Positions 21,229 to 36,200 of a DNA stretch of 64,000 nucleotides are shown here, piece after piece (the stretch's first letter is position 1; each line of letters starts with the position of its first letter). Both the position numbers and the translations under genes were made by a program. The stretch is from Siphonodentalium dalli (Eukaryota; Mollusca; Scaphopoda; Gadilida; Siphonodentaliidae): assembly GCA_032622095.1 (NCBI GenBank), contig CP136061.1, positions 130,956,754 to 131,020,753 of the forward strand, given 5' to 3'. Under the pieces are notes generated by a model, which did not search any database, was not told the DNA's origin, and saw only the letters and a list, made by a program, of their open reading frames with translations.

Positions 21229-24200
21229 CTGAAAAAAAATAGCAAATAAATTTGAATCATTGAAATATACATGTAATTCTCTTTGTAGACCTATCATTCG
21301 CTTATTTCAACGAATCAACTGGGTGAGTGAGTACCCAAGAACTATGCCAACTAGATGAACGTGGCAATCGTTGATAATCGAATGGCATTGATTCTGCCAA
21401 CTGGCCACTCTATATAATATATTTATAAGAATGATATTGTGTGCTGCCATTGTGGTTATAATATTAATGAGTGACATTTTATATATTCTTTACCACAGCA
21501 AAATGTTCCATAATCAGCAAAAAATTTGGGAAATTATTAAGAGATTTATCCTTTTAACTTTGCCTTTTGAATTAGTCTGCCATCCATGATTGTGGAGGGG
21601 TATCCCGCTCTACTCCAACACCAAAAAAGTGTCATTTGGATGATAGTCTAACTGCTGCCAAATATGCATCATGACTGAATATGGGTATATTGTAAATAAA
21701 AATTGTCCCAACATGATGATGACAATATGGCAGTATAGGTCTATTTGTATACCATCAAATATCCTTAATACAAATTGATACAATGCACTTTTTCTGTAAA
21801 ATTTTTATTATTTAAAATTTTCTTTCTACATTGTATTGTGTGCATCTATGGGTTAAATATAAAGAACGTTTCAATAATGTTTCAAAAAGCTTGCAGCTTG
21901 TTACAATTATGCGTATAGTGGAATGTTCATAAATGATAGTTTTTGTTCGTATTTATATGAATGGGTGTTGTGAGAGAATATCAAAATCTGTTAACACAAT
22001 TATTAATACCATTTACAATTCATTTATATTTTCCCATTCATATTTGTTAACATTGGAATCAACTCATGCATATCTAAACTATACCATATTTATTATCCGT
22101 ATGTATAGAAATTATATATTGGTCATATTTCCGACTAAATCCTGAAAAGTTACCAATAATTCTGCTGTGGTTAAGAAGACGATTACTTAAAGCATTACTG
22201 TACATGATCAATCAGAAGAGCTAGAAGGAACAACTCTACAATGGAATCACAGAAGAGAGGCATATGTCAATCATACTCACTTTCGTAAATGGAAGACCAA
22301 TGTCACGAGACCCCCAGCAGAAAGACCCTTCATCACAATCTGCAAAAGAAATAACGATCACTATATCAACACCTATTTTCCCAATTCTTCAACTTGAATC
22401 AACGCTCAAATGTGACTAGATGTATTTTAAGGAATCTTTTCTAGTTTTTGCTTTCCAGTAGTTTTTTTTTAATTTTAAAATTCCCTAACTACTTTTTGCT
22501 GAATATGTATTCTGAATAGTTAGCCTAATTTTGAAAGGCATATCCATGAGACTGCAAACACTAGCTAAATGTCTGCAATTATTTTAAATTATGGTCGTTG
22601 CATTGAGTTGATGGATGTAAAATTTCTACAAGTATGCTTCCAGTTGACTTTGTTGAAAGTTACATGTTATCAAGGCAGCATTTGGCAAGTTGTAACCAGT
22701 ACATGTAGTAACATATCTGAACTGAAAATATATTCAATTAGGTTCACCAAGATGATGCTACACAATGCAACAATAGTAGTTTCTGTCCTTGGATGCAATT
22801 TCACAAATTGAAGATGGATTGTCAAAATGATCAATTTATTATGTGCCGTCATATTATAATTCTCCACTGCATGCACTATATCCATAATTGGGATATGGAA
22901 CATGATTAATCAGTTTATTTCTCATGAACTGTACAATAAAATAAGCATGAAGGTAATAAAAATTTGATTGTATACTCTGTATACATGATTATTTTGTTAG
23001 GTAGGGTTTAAAAGATACTCAAAATCCAATTAGATGGTCCCCATATCATCAGATTACAACAACAACAAAAATTTGTTAAATGCCACTTCAGTTATCACAA
23101 TCGATTAATTGCCCATAAATATTATTTTTAAAAGTATAATACATTTTTCCTTAAAGAAAGCCTGAACACTGAACTATATGGATATATGTCCTGCGTTTGT
23201 AAACCATAGTAGAAAGGGGTTTACTTTTTGGTCGCCTACGATCACTCACGGTCTTCAGTGGCTTGCTCGGAATCAGTCACACATGCGCAGTCCCAATATA
23301 ATTCACTGTACAGATTGAATTCGTCAGTTTATTTTCAACTCAATCAGGAGATTGGCGAGTTGCGGGGTTGGGAATGGCACCGCCATGGGAGGGCCGTATG
23401 ATAGTTCAGTGTTCAGGCTTTCTTCAAGGAAAAATGTATTATACTTTTAAAAATAATATTTTTCCGCTAAAGGAAGCCTTTCACACCGAACTATATGGAT
23501 TAGAATGCAAGCCCAGGAGGAGGCACGAGCAATAAAGTTAATAGCCAAATTTTTTGAGGGAATGCACTCTTCTAAAACAGATTGTACCTAAATATGAACT
23601 CTTTAATGAATCTGTTATGATTAGTTACGTGAAATAACTCATATAATTAGAGTGCTATATTGCTAAAACATGTACCTCCCCCCCCCTTGTTTTTGGAAGC
23701 AACATCCCAGGTGGTGCCATTCAATTCAGAATTGCGAGCGAACCGAGCAATTCTCTTTTCTTCATCCGTCAGTTCTAAGAGTCCAGCCGATTTGAGATGC
23801 GAGGAGACTAACTCCCTCTCCGCCTTAGCGACATAACGACCTGCACTGGAGGAGGCCCACTCCGAAGATGGCAAGACAACCAACATTAAGAGTTAACTAA
23901 CTGCTGTTCGCCAATGCAAATGGCAGATAACCTGATGCCCAATCTGTGGCACAGGGATCAAATGGAGAGCCCATTAGCCCAAATGGGTTCGACAACTATA
24001 AGCGAGTCAAGCCATCGGATCAGAGGGAGCCCCCACCATCGCATGCTGCAGGTGGTCATGCCCAAGCTAATATCCTGGCCAAGCTGGAGGGTGGGGAGAG
24101 GTCATTTTTCTCCGATCCCTTCACAGAGAAGTGGCAGGCAAGGCCGCTTTTTGTCGTTAAGACGAGCGTGGCCAGGGGGACACGGCGCTTTACCTCATGG

Positions 24201-27200
24201 GTACGGCCCCTGCCCTACGCTTAAGCTGCCGGAGGCCCATCTGCCGGTGTCGATTTGTAGGCACGCGATTTGGCAGCTTTAGCGCCCAGAACCGCTGGCG
24301 TTTGGTGGGGGACAGATGTCCTGGAGGTCCCAAGTACCCCGTCTACTCCACCAGATGTTTCCCCACAGACTGATTGTACCGCCGAGGCGTAATCGGAGGA
24401 ACCTGAACTGGTCCTGCCCTTAGAACAGTTATCACACGTTCACATGTCTCTGAGGTACCTATGTATCACAATATACACATTGCGTATATATATATATAAA
24501 ATTATATAATATATATATCCGGGGGATATATTAAGTCTTCCTCATGAGACCATGTCAGAAGGCCCTACCAAAGCTGTGCCCATCAATCCAATGGTCGGAG
24601 CCAGATCACAGCTCCCTGTCATGATCCAACGCATCACTAAATATAGATATATAACCCCACAGAGAACATGTCGCATGTCTCTGAGGTACCTATGTATCAC
24701 AAGATATCATTGCAGAAACCCGGTGATGCAAATCTTTCGCATATATAGATATATAAAATGATATAATAGATATATCATGGTGATATATAAGTCATCATGA
24801 GATCATGTCATAAGACCCTACCAAAGCTGCGCCCAACAATCCAATGGTCGGAGCCAGAGCAGAGATCCCTGGCACAATCCAATGTATCATTAAAGATATA
24901 TATATAGCCCCTCAGAGAATATGACTAACAGCCATGAGCATCGGGAGCGCATGGCCGAACACCGCAGGTGACCAGAGCATCCAATGAGAAAGCAAACCGT
25001 TACTCTCAGGTGCCAAATAATAATGTCGGTACGATTATTAATTTTGGAGAAATTTCCCAACGATCACCATCCTTTGGAATGGAGATAGACAGCAAAATGT
25101 GCAATCACAAGTATTATGTTCAGCCTAAATCCCCACACATTACTATTATTAGGCCATTACTACCACTAGGCACCTGAGAGCAGTGCACGTTCCCAGTGGA
25201 ATACCCACCGCGATCCGATTCTAAGAAATGAAGGTGCGCCTTCTACAACCGAAATCAGTTCAAATGATGTACAATGTAGTCAGATGATAAACACAGGTAA
25301 ATTTTCACGGTCACCATACAGAATATTCAGGTCTGAGCCTCTGCCCCCCCAAACATGCAGAAGAACGACCTAGGTGTGTGATAGGTCGGTTAGTGTGAAG
25401 CATGCAGCAAACTAGGGGAAGACCTGCTCTAAAAATGGCTCCCCTAGGAAGGAAACGAATGAAATTATCATCCTCCTAGTAAAGGATACACATCCCTTTT
25501 ATAATGTTGTTTTATTTTAATTTGAAGAGCCAAGATAGAGAGGAACTCCCCCTACCTAAGTGGTCCTGCTTAAGGAAGAGAGGACAAATCCAGCATAGAC
25601 CGAAATGCGCAGAGTTGGCAGCATGGTTTCAGGCCCTTACGATCGGGCATCTGGTGCCATGGGGATGGGATCCACTCGTACGGGGTGGTCCCCTGCCTGC
25701 GTCTTAGGAAAGGTCGGTAATGCTGGTCAATGAGCTTCCTCGAAAGCTTAGCTGGACAGCGCAAACGTCTTTGCCTGTTTTATTGTCTATGTGCCAGATA
25801 ATCAAATTGATATGGGCAATAGAAGTATGAAGAGCCATGCTGATGGACTCTTGTCGGAAAGGCTATTGGCAGTGGTCGTGGGACACGTGACAATATAAAT
25901 GCTTTCCATGTAAATATGCTTCATTCGTGTGTGAAGTCTATTCGCCATATCAACGGTATGAAAGGTCGGGACACGTATATATTTGAAAATTCATTGAGAC
26001 TCCAGCTAGTCCATGAATACCTTCAAAACACCTACCATGCCCTTTATGAACAATGCATGCTGTATTGGATGTACAGCCTGTTCTTGTACCAAGCTCACAT
26101 TTGATATGGTTACTTGCCATAAATAATGTCTCCCCCCACCTTCCTCGTCTTGGAATACCACTGCTATTATATCGTTATTCATTGGGGAACGTCATCCAGG
26201 CCACGGTCGCCAGTTATTGACAGTGGGCCAGTTAACTGGACGGGTCAAGTCACCACGATTCTAAATACCTGTCAGGCTGGAATCATTCTCATAATTGAAT
26301 CAAGAAGGGGAAAGTTTTTGATCCAAAGTATCTTCAAATATATTTGTAGATAGTGAAACCATGATAAAACACCGTCAGAGTGACGATAAGCTTCTTCCCT
26401 TACTCTAGAGAATGCAAACCGAAGCACGCATGATTTGTAATTTTGTGTCCCAATTAGAGCCATATCCAGAATTGTAGTAACCCAACCCCCACCGCTTCTT
26501 TTCTGTAAACCTGAACAGGAAGGATAGCAATTATGTTTGTATTCCGGAAGGAGACACCATTTAGTCGAGAAACAACCCAGCAATTTTGAAAGGATGGGTT
26601 AATTTTGGATACAATTCACAATAATAACTAAAATCTGGAATTGAGACAATAGTGAAACTGTCATCACGATTAATTTTAGTGTCATGCTTGCAATCATTAA
26701 ATGCTAGCAGTTCAAAATTCGACAGTGAAGTTGAAGCACTGTACGAGAATCGAATCATGTACTCAACAGAATTCTGACTCTTGTCAGATGTCAATCCCTG
26801 TCTGAAATTAATGACACTAACGAATCTTAGTACCACGAGTCGTTATTTTTCTGATATTGATAAACTGTAGTCAACTTCAAGCGTCGACAAACACATCTAG
26901 ATCATAGGAGACATGTGTGACAGTATTGAAACAGAAAACACAAAGTATTTTGTGAAAGCATGTTGTTTTGATGAGGTCTAGTGACTCCAGTAGTGTTCTT
27001 TAACATGCACACACCTTGGTGTGTACATGGGTCAGCCATTAAGTTTTAATTGTCCACACCCGATCGCACAGCGTAGTGCACCCACGACAACATACCTGAA
27101 CAAGTGTTGTAATAGGGAAAGTCGGCATTTGCATTCGGATTTTATTCAGTAATCTCGAATGGGACTTTTTAGCCTGACAAACTTGGTATCGGACCGAGTT

Positions 27201-30200
27201 CTGATTTCTGTCAGAATACCCTGACCAGGGTGCGATCCCCGGTCTGCTAGCACATGGCTGAGATTGTTACATTGAAGTTGATGCTCCGTTACGAGAATCA
27301 AACCATGAACAGAATTATAACACTTGTCAAATATCAATCTCTGTCAATTTATTAAAGTAATAATGACACTACTGTTATTCTTAGGTACCTGTTTTGACAT
27401 TGATAAACCAAGATGTAATCAACTTTAAGTTCAAATTTGACCAACACATCTGGATCAGTTGTATCGAACCATAAAACAACAAAGTATTATGTGAAAGAAT
27501 GTTGTTCATAACATTATGATAGATAGCGTCAGTAGCGATGGAATTATTGCTAAATAAATGTCCACGAGTAAATAAATTCCCACGAAATTAGGCGACTTCC
27601 GGTAGCGAATCACGTGGCATTTTTTATATCTGACAAATTCTATCATACCTTATAGATGCTATAATAATTACATTAGATGTATTGCTCACAATAATCTATG
27701 CGCCTCGTAAGGCCTTGAAATGGCGGCTGATTATGGCGAAATGTCGATTTTCATATTCGATAAATTTTTTAAGTTCGCCGCCTGTTCGAAAACACGGACA
27801 ATTGTATGTTTGAAGCGAAACGGTCCGTGAATTCGAAACAATAATTCTAAAAACGAACGCGTAGGCGACCAGTAATTATTGTATCGATAAATTGAATTTG
27901 TTGTCTAGTTGTTAAACGACAAATTCGGAACAATACTCCCTTTAGACTTCCGTTCGGTTTCGTAGCAGAAAATAAACTGACGAATTCAATCTGTACAGTG
28001 AATTATATTGGGACTGCGCATGTGTGACTGATTCCGAGCAAGCCACTGAAGACCGTGAGTGATCGTAGGTGACCAAAAAGTTAACCCCTTTCTCTACTAT
28101 GGTTTACAAACGCAGGACATATATCCATATAGTTCAGTGTGAAAGGCTTCCTTTAACGGAAAAATAATGCTAACCATAGTCAACTATAGTATAAAATTCC
28201 CTAAAACCTGTTATTTATCAACATTTTGTTCAACGAAATTTTGCCAGTTTGTCAAATATCTGACACAAAAAAAGGTACTTGATTTTAGATTTATCCATCT
28301 TCATCCGCAATTTGGTCGAAGCCAAAGAAATAGTAATTTGCGATCTTTAATTCGGATTATGCATCTTTAACATCTTTTTAGCCGCTAGGTCATAATTATC
28401 ATGAATTACATACATGAAGAATGTCAATGTGAACTTCTGGATGACTCTATTTTTAAAACAGCATGCATAATAATCATGTATAAGTGAACATTTGGTGGTA
28501 TGATACTTTTAATGGGCCTCCAACAGTTGCCATAATGGTGACAGAATGATTTAGAAGAGACTTTAGTTGATCAAGTCAATTACCCTAATATGTTGGGAAA
28601 AGTTTAGTAACATCAAGACTTTGTTACATTGACAGAGCAAACATAGGGTACAAACAAAAGGTTTAACATACCTTAGCGATATCTTTTGCATCCCCATTCT
28701 CAAGGTCGTCGCACTCTAACAACTCCACTTTAATGGCAGTTTGTGTTTCTGCCAATGTGAAAGACTCTTGGTATCTACATGGAACCGGCGTATGCTTGTG
28801 GAATACTGGAAATAGTTTTACGCTGCTGCCTTCTTCAGTTTCAAATTGCTGAAATAGGATATGATTGTTAGTGTGTTTGTTTTCATTTTGTGTATTATTG
28901 ATATTATATGTAAATGTATGGAACACTGAATAAAATATGGAAAGTAGTTCCCTTAGGAAATTTTCATGTAATAAGTTCAACAAATGCCATAGGTTGTTTG
29001 TTAAAGTTATTATCTGAGCATTTTCCATCAATTAGTGTTAATCCCACTGTACTTTTATTATGTTTTCGTATGTCAGTCGTCTGCTAATTTTTCCTGGACA
29101 CCCCTAAAAATGAATATTAGACCATTCCAATGCATACTTTTATAACTGGCTGGAAGATACTATTCAGTAAAAAAAGGATTAATCACCAGGATCTTGCAAC
29201 ATATCTCCCTGTATGTTTAATTCAGGTCTGCATGTTTATTAAAATTTATCAGGATTCCCACCCAGCATATTTATTTAGGACCACATATTTATTTAACAGA
29301 AGAGATAGCTTGTACACAAAGCTGAACCCACATAATTATGCAGTTCAGATTTATAGTTCATCTGACATAGTCTCATTGTCAAACCTAGGCACAAGCATCA
29401 ATTGTATTGGCCACATACCAGTAGTTGAGATAAGCATCATATTCTGAAATTGATTGATGATTCCTGAAAATAGCCTATATTTGGAATTTTGACCTTTAAA
29501 AGTTGTACCAATTTTTGCAAATCAATCGTGAATTAGTCCTTGGTGTCTAACATAATATTTGTCAGAACAATGTATTTATGCACAAGAGATGTCACACTTT
29601 CTTTAAATTAAACCTGTATTAGACCTGGGTCATACAACAGGCTCCTGGGAAAAAAATACTTAAATGACTACTTAATTTTCGAACCCCGAGATCACATTAT
29701 ATAAAATATATGCCATATTGTATACCATTTGAAAGAGGAAGCTCCAGAACATTGTATTTTCAATTTATTCGATGTAATAAACTGTAAACATGTTGTTTTT
29801 GTTAATAAACCGAGTCTATTCTGTGCTGAAGTTTCTACACAGTCTATTTTTTCAATGGAAGGGGAATAACTCTATGTATTTAGATATAGAGTTATTCCCT
29901 TTCCATTGAAAATAAACTTTTGTTTGAATTCTGTTGCATTCTGGGAGCCATAATGGGGAAATTATTTTATGATTTCAGCTATTTTTGATTACTCCATGGG
30001 CACCTTCTGAGACATAGACATTCCAAATGATGATGAATTATGGTATTTTAATCATATGTTATGGCATAGATTGTTATTAAAACCATATATCAAGGCATTA
30101 TAAAAAAAAATAATCAGTGATTCAAAAATTAAGTGGGCCTTTAACGGTACTCAATCCGATAAAACTCCTCTCAATTACTATTTCAATGGCTTCGGGGGTC

Positions 30201-33200
30201 AAACATATTTGATTCGAGTCGAGGAAGTCACCCATCAAAGCTCAGATTTGTTAGATATCGATTTTAGAAATCTATTATTTTTCATTATCGGGAATACTTT
30301 CTGGCCCAGAACTCAGTCAAAATTGCGTTATTATTACCACTTGATTTTAGAGTTACCCATCCTTGTCTGTTTGAACAGTGTTTTGGTGTACACATCTCGA
30401 GCAGGATACGAAATTGACGGCAATTATTAGTACTCATCTCGAGAACATAACAAATTTCAAAACTCAATATCTAATAACTCTGAGCTTTGTTTGATGGGTT
30501 CCTCGACTCGAATCAAATATTTTTTACCCCCAAAGCCAAAGAAATAGTAATATAGGACCCTCTGATCGGATTGTTGTTGTTGGAATCTGTTGAGATGGGG
30601 ACCCTCTGTTCGGATTGAGTACCTTTAAATACCAATATAGACTATCAGTGTCACTGGTATACTCTATATTGGTATTTTAATATTTTTCCCCAGGAGCCTG
30701 TGGGTCATACAAACAGAATTTTTTTTGCACACTTTAAATGTCATAATTTATGGATAGATCAGAAACAAAGACTCACGTTTTAAAATACACTGAGGTAATA
30801 CAATGAGAGAAACAAGGGGTGGATAACTACTGGACAAACATTGATAATGGCATGCAAATTTTAGGGCCAGGGAACGCACACCGCACCCTGTAAGTAGTAT
30901 ATACATGTAATCTTGATTTCTGCTTTATATTAATGTCAAGGAGAAACACCCACCTTTTTAATACATATATGTTTTGACAAGCAGTCCACAATATTTGAGT
31001 CAGTGTTGGCTTTAACTTCCTCGATGCATTTCCCCATGAGTAAGGCAGCCTGAAATAAAGGGTTTAAAACAATTATTTTCTGCAAAAACAAAAAATGGTC
31101 AAGTTTGAGTATGGGTTCATTTCAAATAATTTTTCATGAGTTATGGGTCTTTTTCGACTTAGAATTTACATGATTTGATTACAGTTCATTTCCAATCAAT
31201 AACTCTTGATATGACTGAAGCCTCCAGAAATTTTGGGAAAACCCTGTGCCAATGCATTCTCTTATATATTATGCAAGTCTCTCATAGGGATCCTCACATA
31301 TACAAGAGAATGCATTGGCCTAACAATATTTAACTTGACCTTGTAAGCCAGTGCATTCTCTTATATATATGCGAGGCTCACTGTGGGGGACTCCCATATA
31401 TAAGAGAATGCACTGGCACAGGATTTAATGCTGCAACAGGGCTGCTGCTGTCATTAACCTTATGAAAGAGACTCCAGGTTCTAGTGCATAATGTGCGGGA
31501 TAGCATCACTATATTCACCCTCTGGGGACCTCATTCTGCCGATGCCGCAACTGATATGGGAGACAAATGATCAGATTGAACTTCCCCAGTTGAATCACGC
31601 ATTGAAACAGGGTACCTGTAGAAGGCGTGTAATAAATTTATCGATTATCATTATTACCACTGTGATTATGCATTTTATCATTCCACAAATCAGGGGATAT
31701 AGAAACTAAACAGAAGGGAAATTGTAACTGGAAACAATGTTAATTTCAGACTACAGATATTTGCCAGAAGATGAGGCCTAAGCAGAATGAGGTCCCCAGA
31801 GGGTGAATTTAGTGATGCTAGCCCATGGGGTGGGTAGCGTCACTAAATTCACCCATTGGAGACCTCATTCTCCAAATGACAAGACACACTATTTCAAGGC
31901 TTGAATAGTTAGTAGTGTATAGGTACATACGTATAGCATAATGAGAAGTTGAAAACATGGTATAAAGGTTGAAACATTAAATCCTTACCAAGTAATAAGT
32001 ATCAAGTTATTTTTTAGGACGGATTCAGGTTTTGGTAACCCCAAGTATACATCAATAAACTGCGAATATGTATGTATTATACTTAGGCTTGACTCGCCAG
32101 CAATCTATCATCTTGATATAGGACCAGAACAACAATTTGATTTCAACCTTCACACTCTTGTTTGGTGTGAAACAAACCCTCAAAATAGTTACAAGTGGTA
32201 AATGGAAAAAACAAAAACAATTCATTTAATGCCATGGTCGACCAGATTAAACATAATACGATGTAGCTATCAAAAGATGAATAACTCTAGAATGGAAAAC
32301 TGGAATAAAACGATTAAACAAGCCATTGAATGTTCTCATAGTAGTGAACATCCATACCAAATTTCAATGAGATCCAACACCAGTGGTTGCGGTATCTGCT
32401 TGGACAGACGGATGGACTGACAGATGAGACAGATGACCAGATCGAACGCATGTAATCCAGTATACCCACCATTTCCTTCCGTCTTGGGGGGGGGGGGGGG
32501 GGGGGGGGGGTATAATTATAGGGCCATGGTTTCAAGTTGGCCTTAGGCTACTTTCAGCAGTTTATATATACGCATATTGTAAGTCTGACCCCTAGTTTTG
32601 CTAACATACTTGCAAGAAAGTTTTTGTATTCCTCATACTGACTTTATAGCTCATTTGTTAAATAAGAGACTGTACAATTTTGTGTCTTTTTGATCTGGTG
32701 GGTTCTTGGACGGAAACAGTTAAATATACGTTGTGAGAGTGGTATACCTGTTTTGCGGCACCGACGGCTAGGACTTCTTCAGGAGGTATGCTGCATAAGA
32801 TATCTGCACCTGAGAAATATCCCTTAATGAGGTTCTGCAACTGAGGCACCTTGGCACCACCACCACATAATATAGCCTTAAATTGTGAACAAATAGGCAA
32901 CTCTATAAATAACCTTTAATAGTAAACAAATAGGCATAAGCACTACCGGTATATAATACAACCTAAAAAAAGTAAGATCTTGAACACATTAGCAACACCT
33001 CGATGTTACATATTAAAGGTACTCAATCCGATTCGATGGTCCCCATATCATCAGATTCCAACCACAACAACATTTTTTGAAATGCCGCGTCAGTTATCAG
33101 AATCAAGTAATTGTCCAAAAATAATGCTAACCACAGTCAACTACCGGTATAGTATAAAATTGCCCAAAACCTGTTATTTATCAACATTTTGTTCAATGAA

Positions 33201-36200
33201 ATTTTGCCAGTATATCTGACACAAAAACGCCACATGATTTAGAGTAATCCATCTTCATCTGCAATTTGGTCCGAGAACGTCTTCTCGTCGACTTTTATTG
33301 GGCCACCAAAAATTATCGGTGGTGAAAAATAGTAGATTTCAAAAATTTATATCTGATCACTCTGAGCATTGATAGGTGGGTTCCTCGACTCGAATCAAAT
33401 TTTTTTTACCCGCGAAGTCAAATAGATAGTAATCGAGGGGTGCTTACCGGTAATCGGATTATGCATCTTTAACTAAAATAGACATTATATAAATGTACAG
33501 ACATCCCTTTGAGTAAATGGATGCTCACTGATGGATAGTTTCTTGAATCCCATTCATTTATTTGAAGAGATGTTCATATAATAAGTTTATGAAACAGTTT
33601 TAATTTCTTAGCTGAACACTCATATGATGAATTAATTAATAGGAATCATCTTTATATTTCAAAAGCATATTTTATTTCAACATCCTGAAAACTGAACAAT
33701 GGACCAACCCAGTGTATATGTGGGGGTTGAAATTCAATGCCACAGGACCCATGAAATAAAACTTGAATTTTTTTGTCCAATAGTTATTGAGCCAGACTAA
33801 TAAATAAAAATATTTCTGATGGGCTGTAATTGTGAATAACCTCTGAGAAGTTCCCTTGTTCACCAATCAGAAGATGGTTTTCTGAACAATTGCAGTACTA
33901 GTATACTTCGCTAATATCTTAGCATACTTCGAAAAAGCCTTCATCTATTACAGACTCATTTCAGTATTTCGTCTAAAATTGACATGTGCTACAATCAAAT
34001 ATCATTCTGTTGATCTTCCTACCTGATTTTTTAATAAAATGGTAAAAATAACAATTCATACCAATTTTATTTTTTATTTGTTTTCCATTCCTCCCAGTTC
34101 CTCATCCCATATTTAAAAAAATTATTATCTGTAAACCAACAAATAAAAAAAGTGGCCAAAAGTACTGTACTTCCTTTTGAACAGAAAGCCTGAACAATTT
34201 ATTTGGTAAATATAAGACCCAAGAAAAAATACTTGTAGTTTCAGGTTTCCTTACTGACCCTATTTTAAACCTCCTATGCTGAAGATTTTTGCATATTTTT
34301 AAAACACTTTTCAGAATTTTTTTATGAAAAACAAAAAAGCCTTCTAAGTGTCTCATAATGGGTGTTTTCTGTCTTTATTAGTGCTTAATACAGTTGATAC
34401 AACAATAATCAAAATTAATCTTCTCTCACTCTAGCAGTAAAAACATGACAAGTCTTAAAGGGGTACTGTACCCCAATTTCAATAAATTCCCGGTGACAAT
34501 AGCGATCTAATATGAATATTATATTATAAAATAACTAATTCGAGTCGACGATGTCTACTGAAAAAGTTCCGGTTAACAGGCTATCGTAAAAGTAACATTG
34601 AATTATTTAATATAAAATAATTTATGGCTGGAGTCATAAAATGGAGAATTATGCCATTACGAGTTACCGTTCTTGAAATCGCATCTGTTGTGTGTCTTTT
34701 ATCGACGGCCGTTCGCGAACATTATTGAGTGCAAACAAAACATGTTACCTGCAAAAGGAAGGTCCGTTATAACCGATTCCGAAAAAGGAGAAAGAAACAA
34801 GAGTCATAAAGCGTCAAGTATTTTTATAGGGAGTGAGATTGTTCGATGGAAGAGATTGAAGGCATCAATCGAAACTGTGAGCAATGAACTTCCGGTTCTT
34901 TCTGCGACATGTGTCTTCTCCGGTGAAGGTCAAACCATGGCGCGTAGTTTGAAATCGTAATATTTTTGTTTCCAAGATCAAGATTTTCATCGCTAAATTA
35001 GGTTTATACGAAACTCATATAACACGAAAACAATCTAACTTGAAAGTTATTTCAATGGGAGTAAATCAAAAAAATCGCCTATCTCTGTGTACAGTACCCC
35101 TTTAAGAGTATGTTAAAAACAAAATTAATAAAATAAAATTGGAAGCTTACCTACCAATCCTAATATTTTTCTGATATGTTACCCGAATCAATTTTAATAA
35201 TTTTATTGGCCTTTGGCAAGTGCAAATAGATATTAACTCACCTTATCAACATTCCCTTTCTTTATGCTTGCCTTCGTTAAAGCTTCCTCAATTGGAACAA
35301 GGCACTGTTGAACCAAATTTTGGCACAAGCTCTCAAAACGAGCCCTGGAAAAAATTTATATTATTTATTAAAACATAAAGCAAAAATTTGATTATTTAAA
35401 CCATGACAAGTACTTACTAGGGAAACAATTTGAACATTAAAGGCATAATAGAATATTGAATTGTATTAGAAAATTATTAATGTCTCTGTATGGCTCCAAA
35501 TGTTTGTCTGATATGACAAGTGGTTGCTAAAGATGTGCTGTTTTTATAGTACACATTTAACACCCAAAGAATTGTATGATACAGTAAAACCTCTACAAAC
35601 CGAACATCCTTCGGAACGGCCCTTCTGTTCGGTTTATAGAAAATAGCACAACAATCGGAATGTATTGACGACATTACTAAGTGCACAACCAACTCATTAT
35701 TGAATGCAACTTTATTCAATAAAGTACCAAATCAATTATAAATAACATAGATAATACACGGTATAATAAGAATTAAAACATGGTATATAAATATGACAGA
35801 ATACATGTACCGGTATATAGATAAGACTGGAAACGATAAACTTTACAGTGATTCGAAAATGTCACTGACAATATTAATGTAGCGCATGTATTTTAGTTTC
35901 GCACTGTTGAATATACGTGCCGCCGGATTTAATTAGTGTGTCTTTATTCGGCCAACGCTTTGAACCAGATTATAACAGCAGGTGTCATTAGATAACTGTA
36001 CTTATTTCACACATTGAGTGAACAATGGTGACTTCACGGAGAATAGGGCACTGACACTATATTTTAACATCAATCATCGCGATGAGGTGGACTCTTATTA
36101 TTTTTATGACCACTGTCCAAACAAAACACTAATGAAGCTTGCTGAAAGTACACGATAGCAGTGTTTTGTCACCAATAGTTTTAATCAACCTGTCACAATG

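Larger units (their letters stand above)
23121..28165. mobile_element. 5-kb composite insertion with long inverted termini (family C)
   Basis: The sequence at about 23149-23345 ('ttccttaaagaaagcctgaa', 'tgaactatatgg', '...catgcgcagtcccaatataa') recurs inverted at about 27960-28164. The arms are about 200 bp at roughly 90% identity by eye. A second inverted tip pair brackets 23123-23455, forming a local foldback, and 23459 begins another tip (TTTTTCCGCTAAAGGAAGCC). The interior holds GC-richer cargo and duplications (separate entries). I see no recognisable transposase. Whether this is one element or several nested ones is unresolved. Confidence 0.55.
23012..28366. mobile_element. TTAA MITE B4, split by a 5-kb insertion
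   Basis: The left end (23012, AAGATACTC, after TTAA 23008-23011) is followed by sequence matching B3 ('gatggtccccatatcatcag'). The right part (28166-28366) matches B3 from 'aatgctaacca(c/t)agtcaac' to 'ttcggattatgcatct', ending at TTAA 28367-28370. The break sits inside the B3 segment 'aaaaataatgctaacc'. Confidence 0.65.

Noticed and set aside
28663-29031. A 122-residue single-exon gene
   Set aside because: Only 28848-28672 is coding (HSPA14 exon 11); the upstream part is intron read-through.
32487-32510. G-quadruplex regulatory element
   Set aside because: It is a single expanded G run within a family F hairpin end; the run could form a quadruplex but nothing supports regulation.
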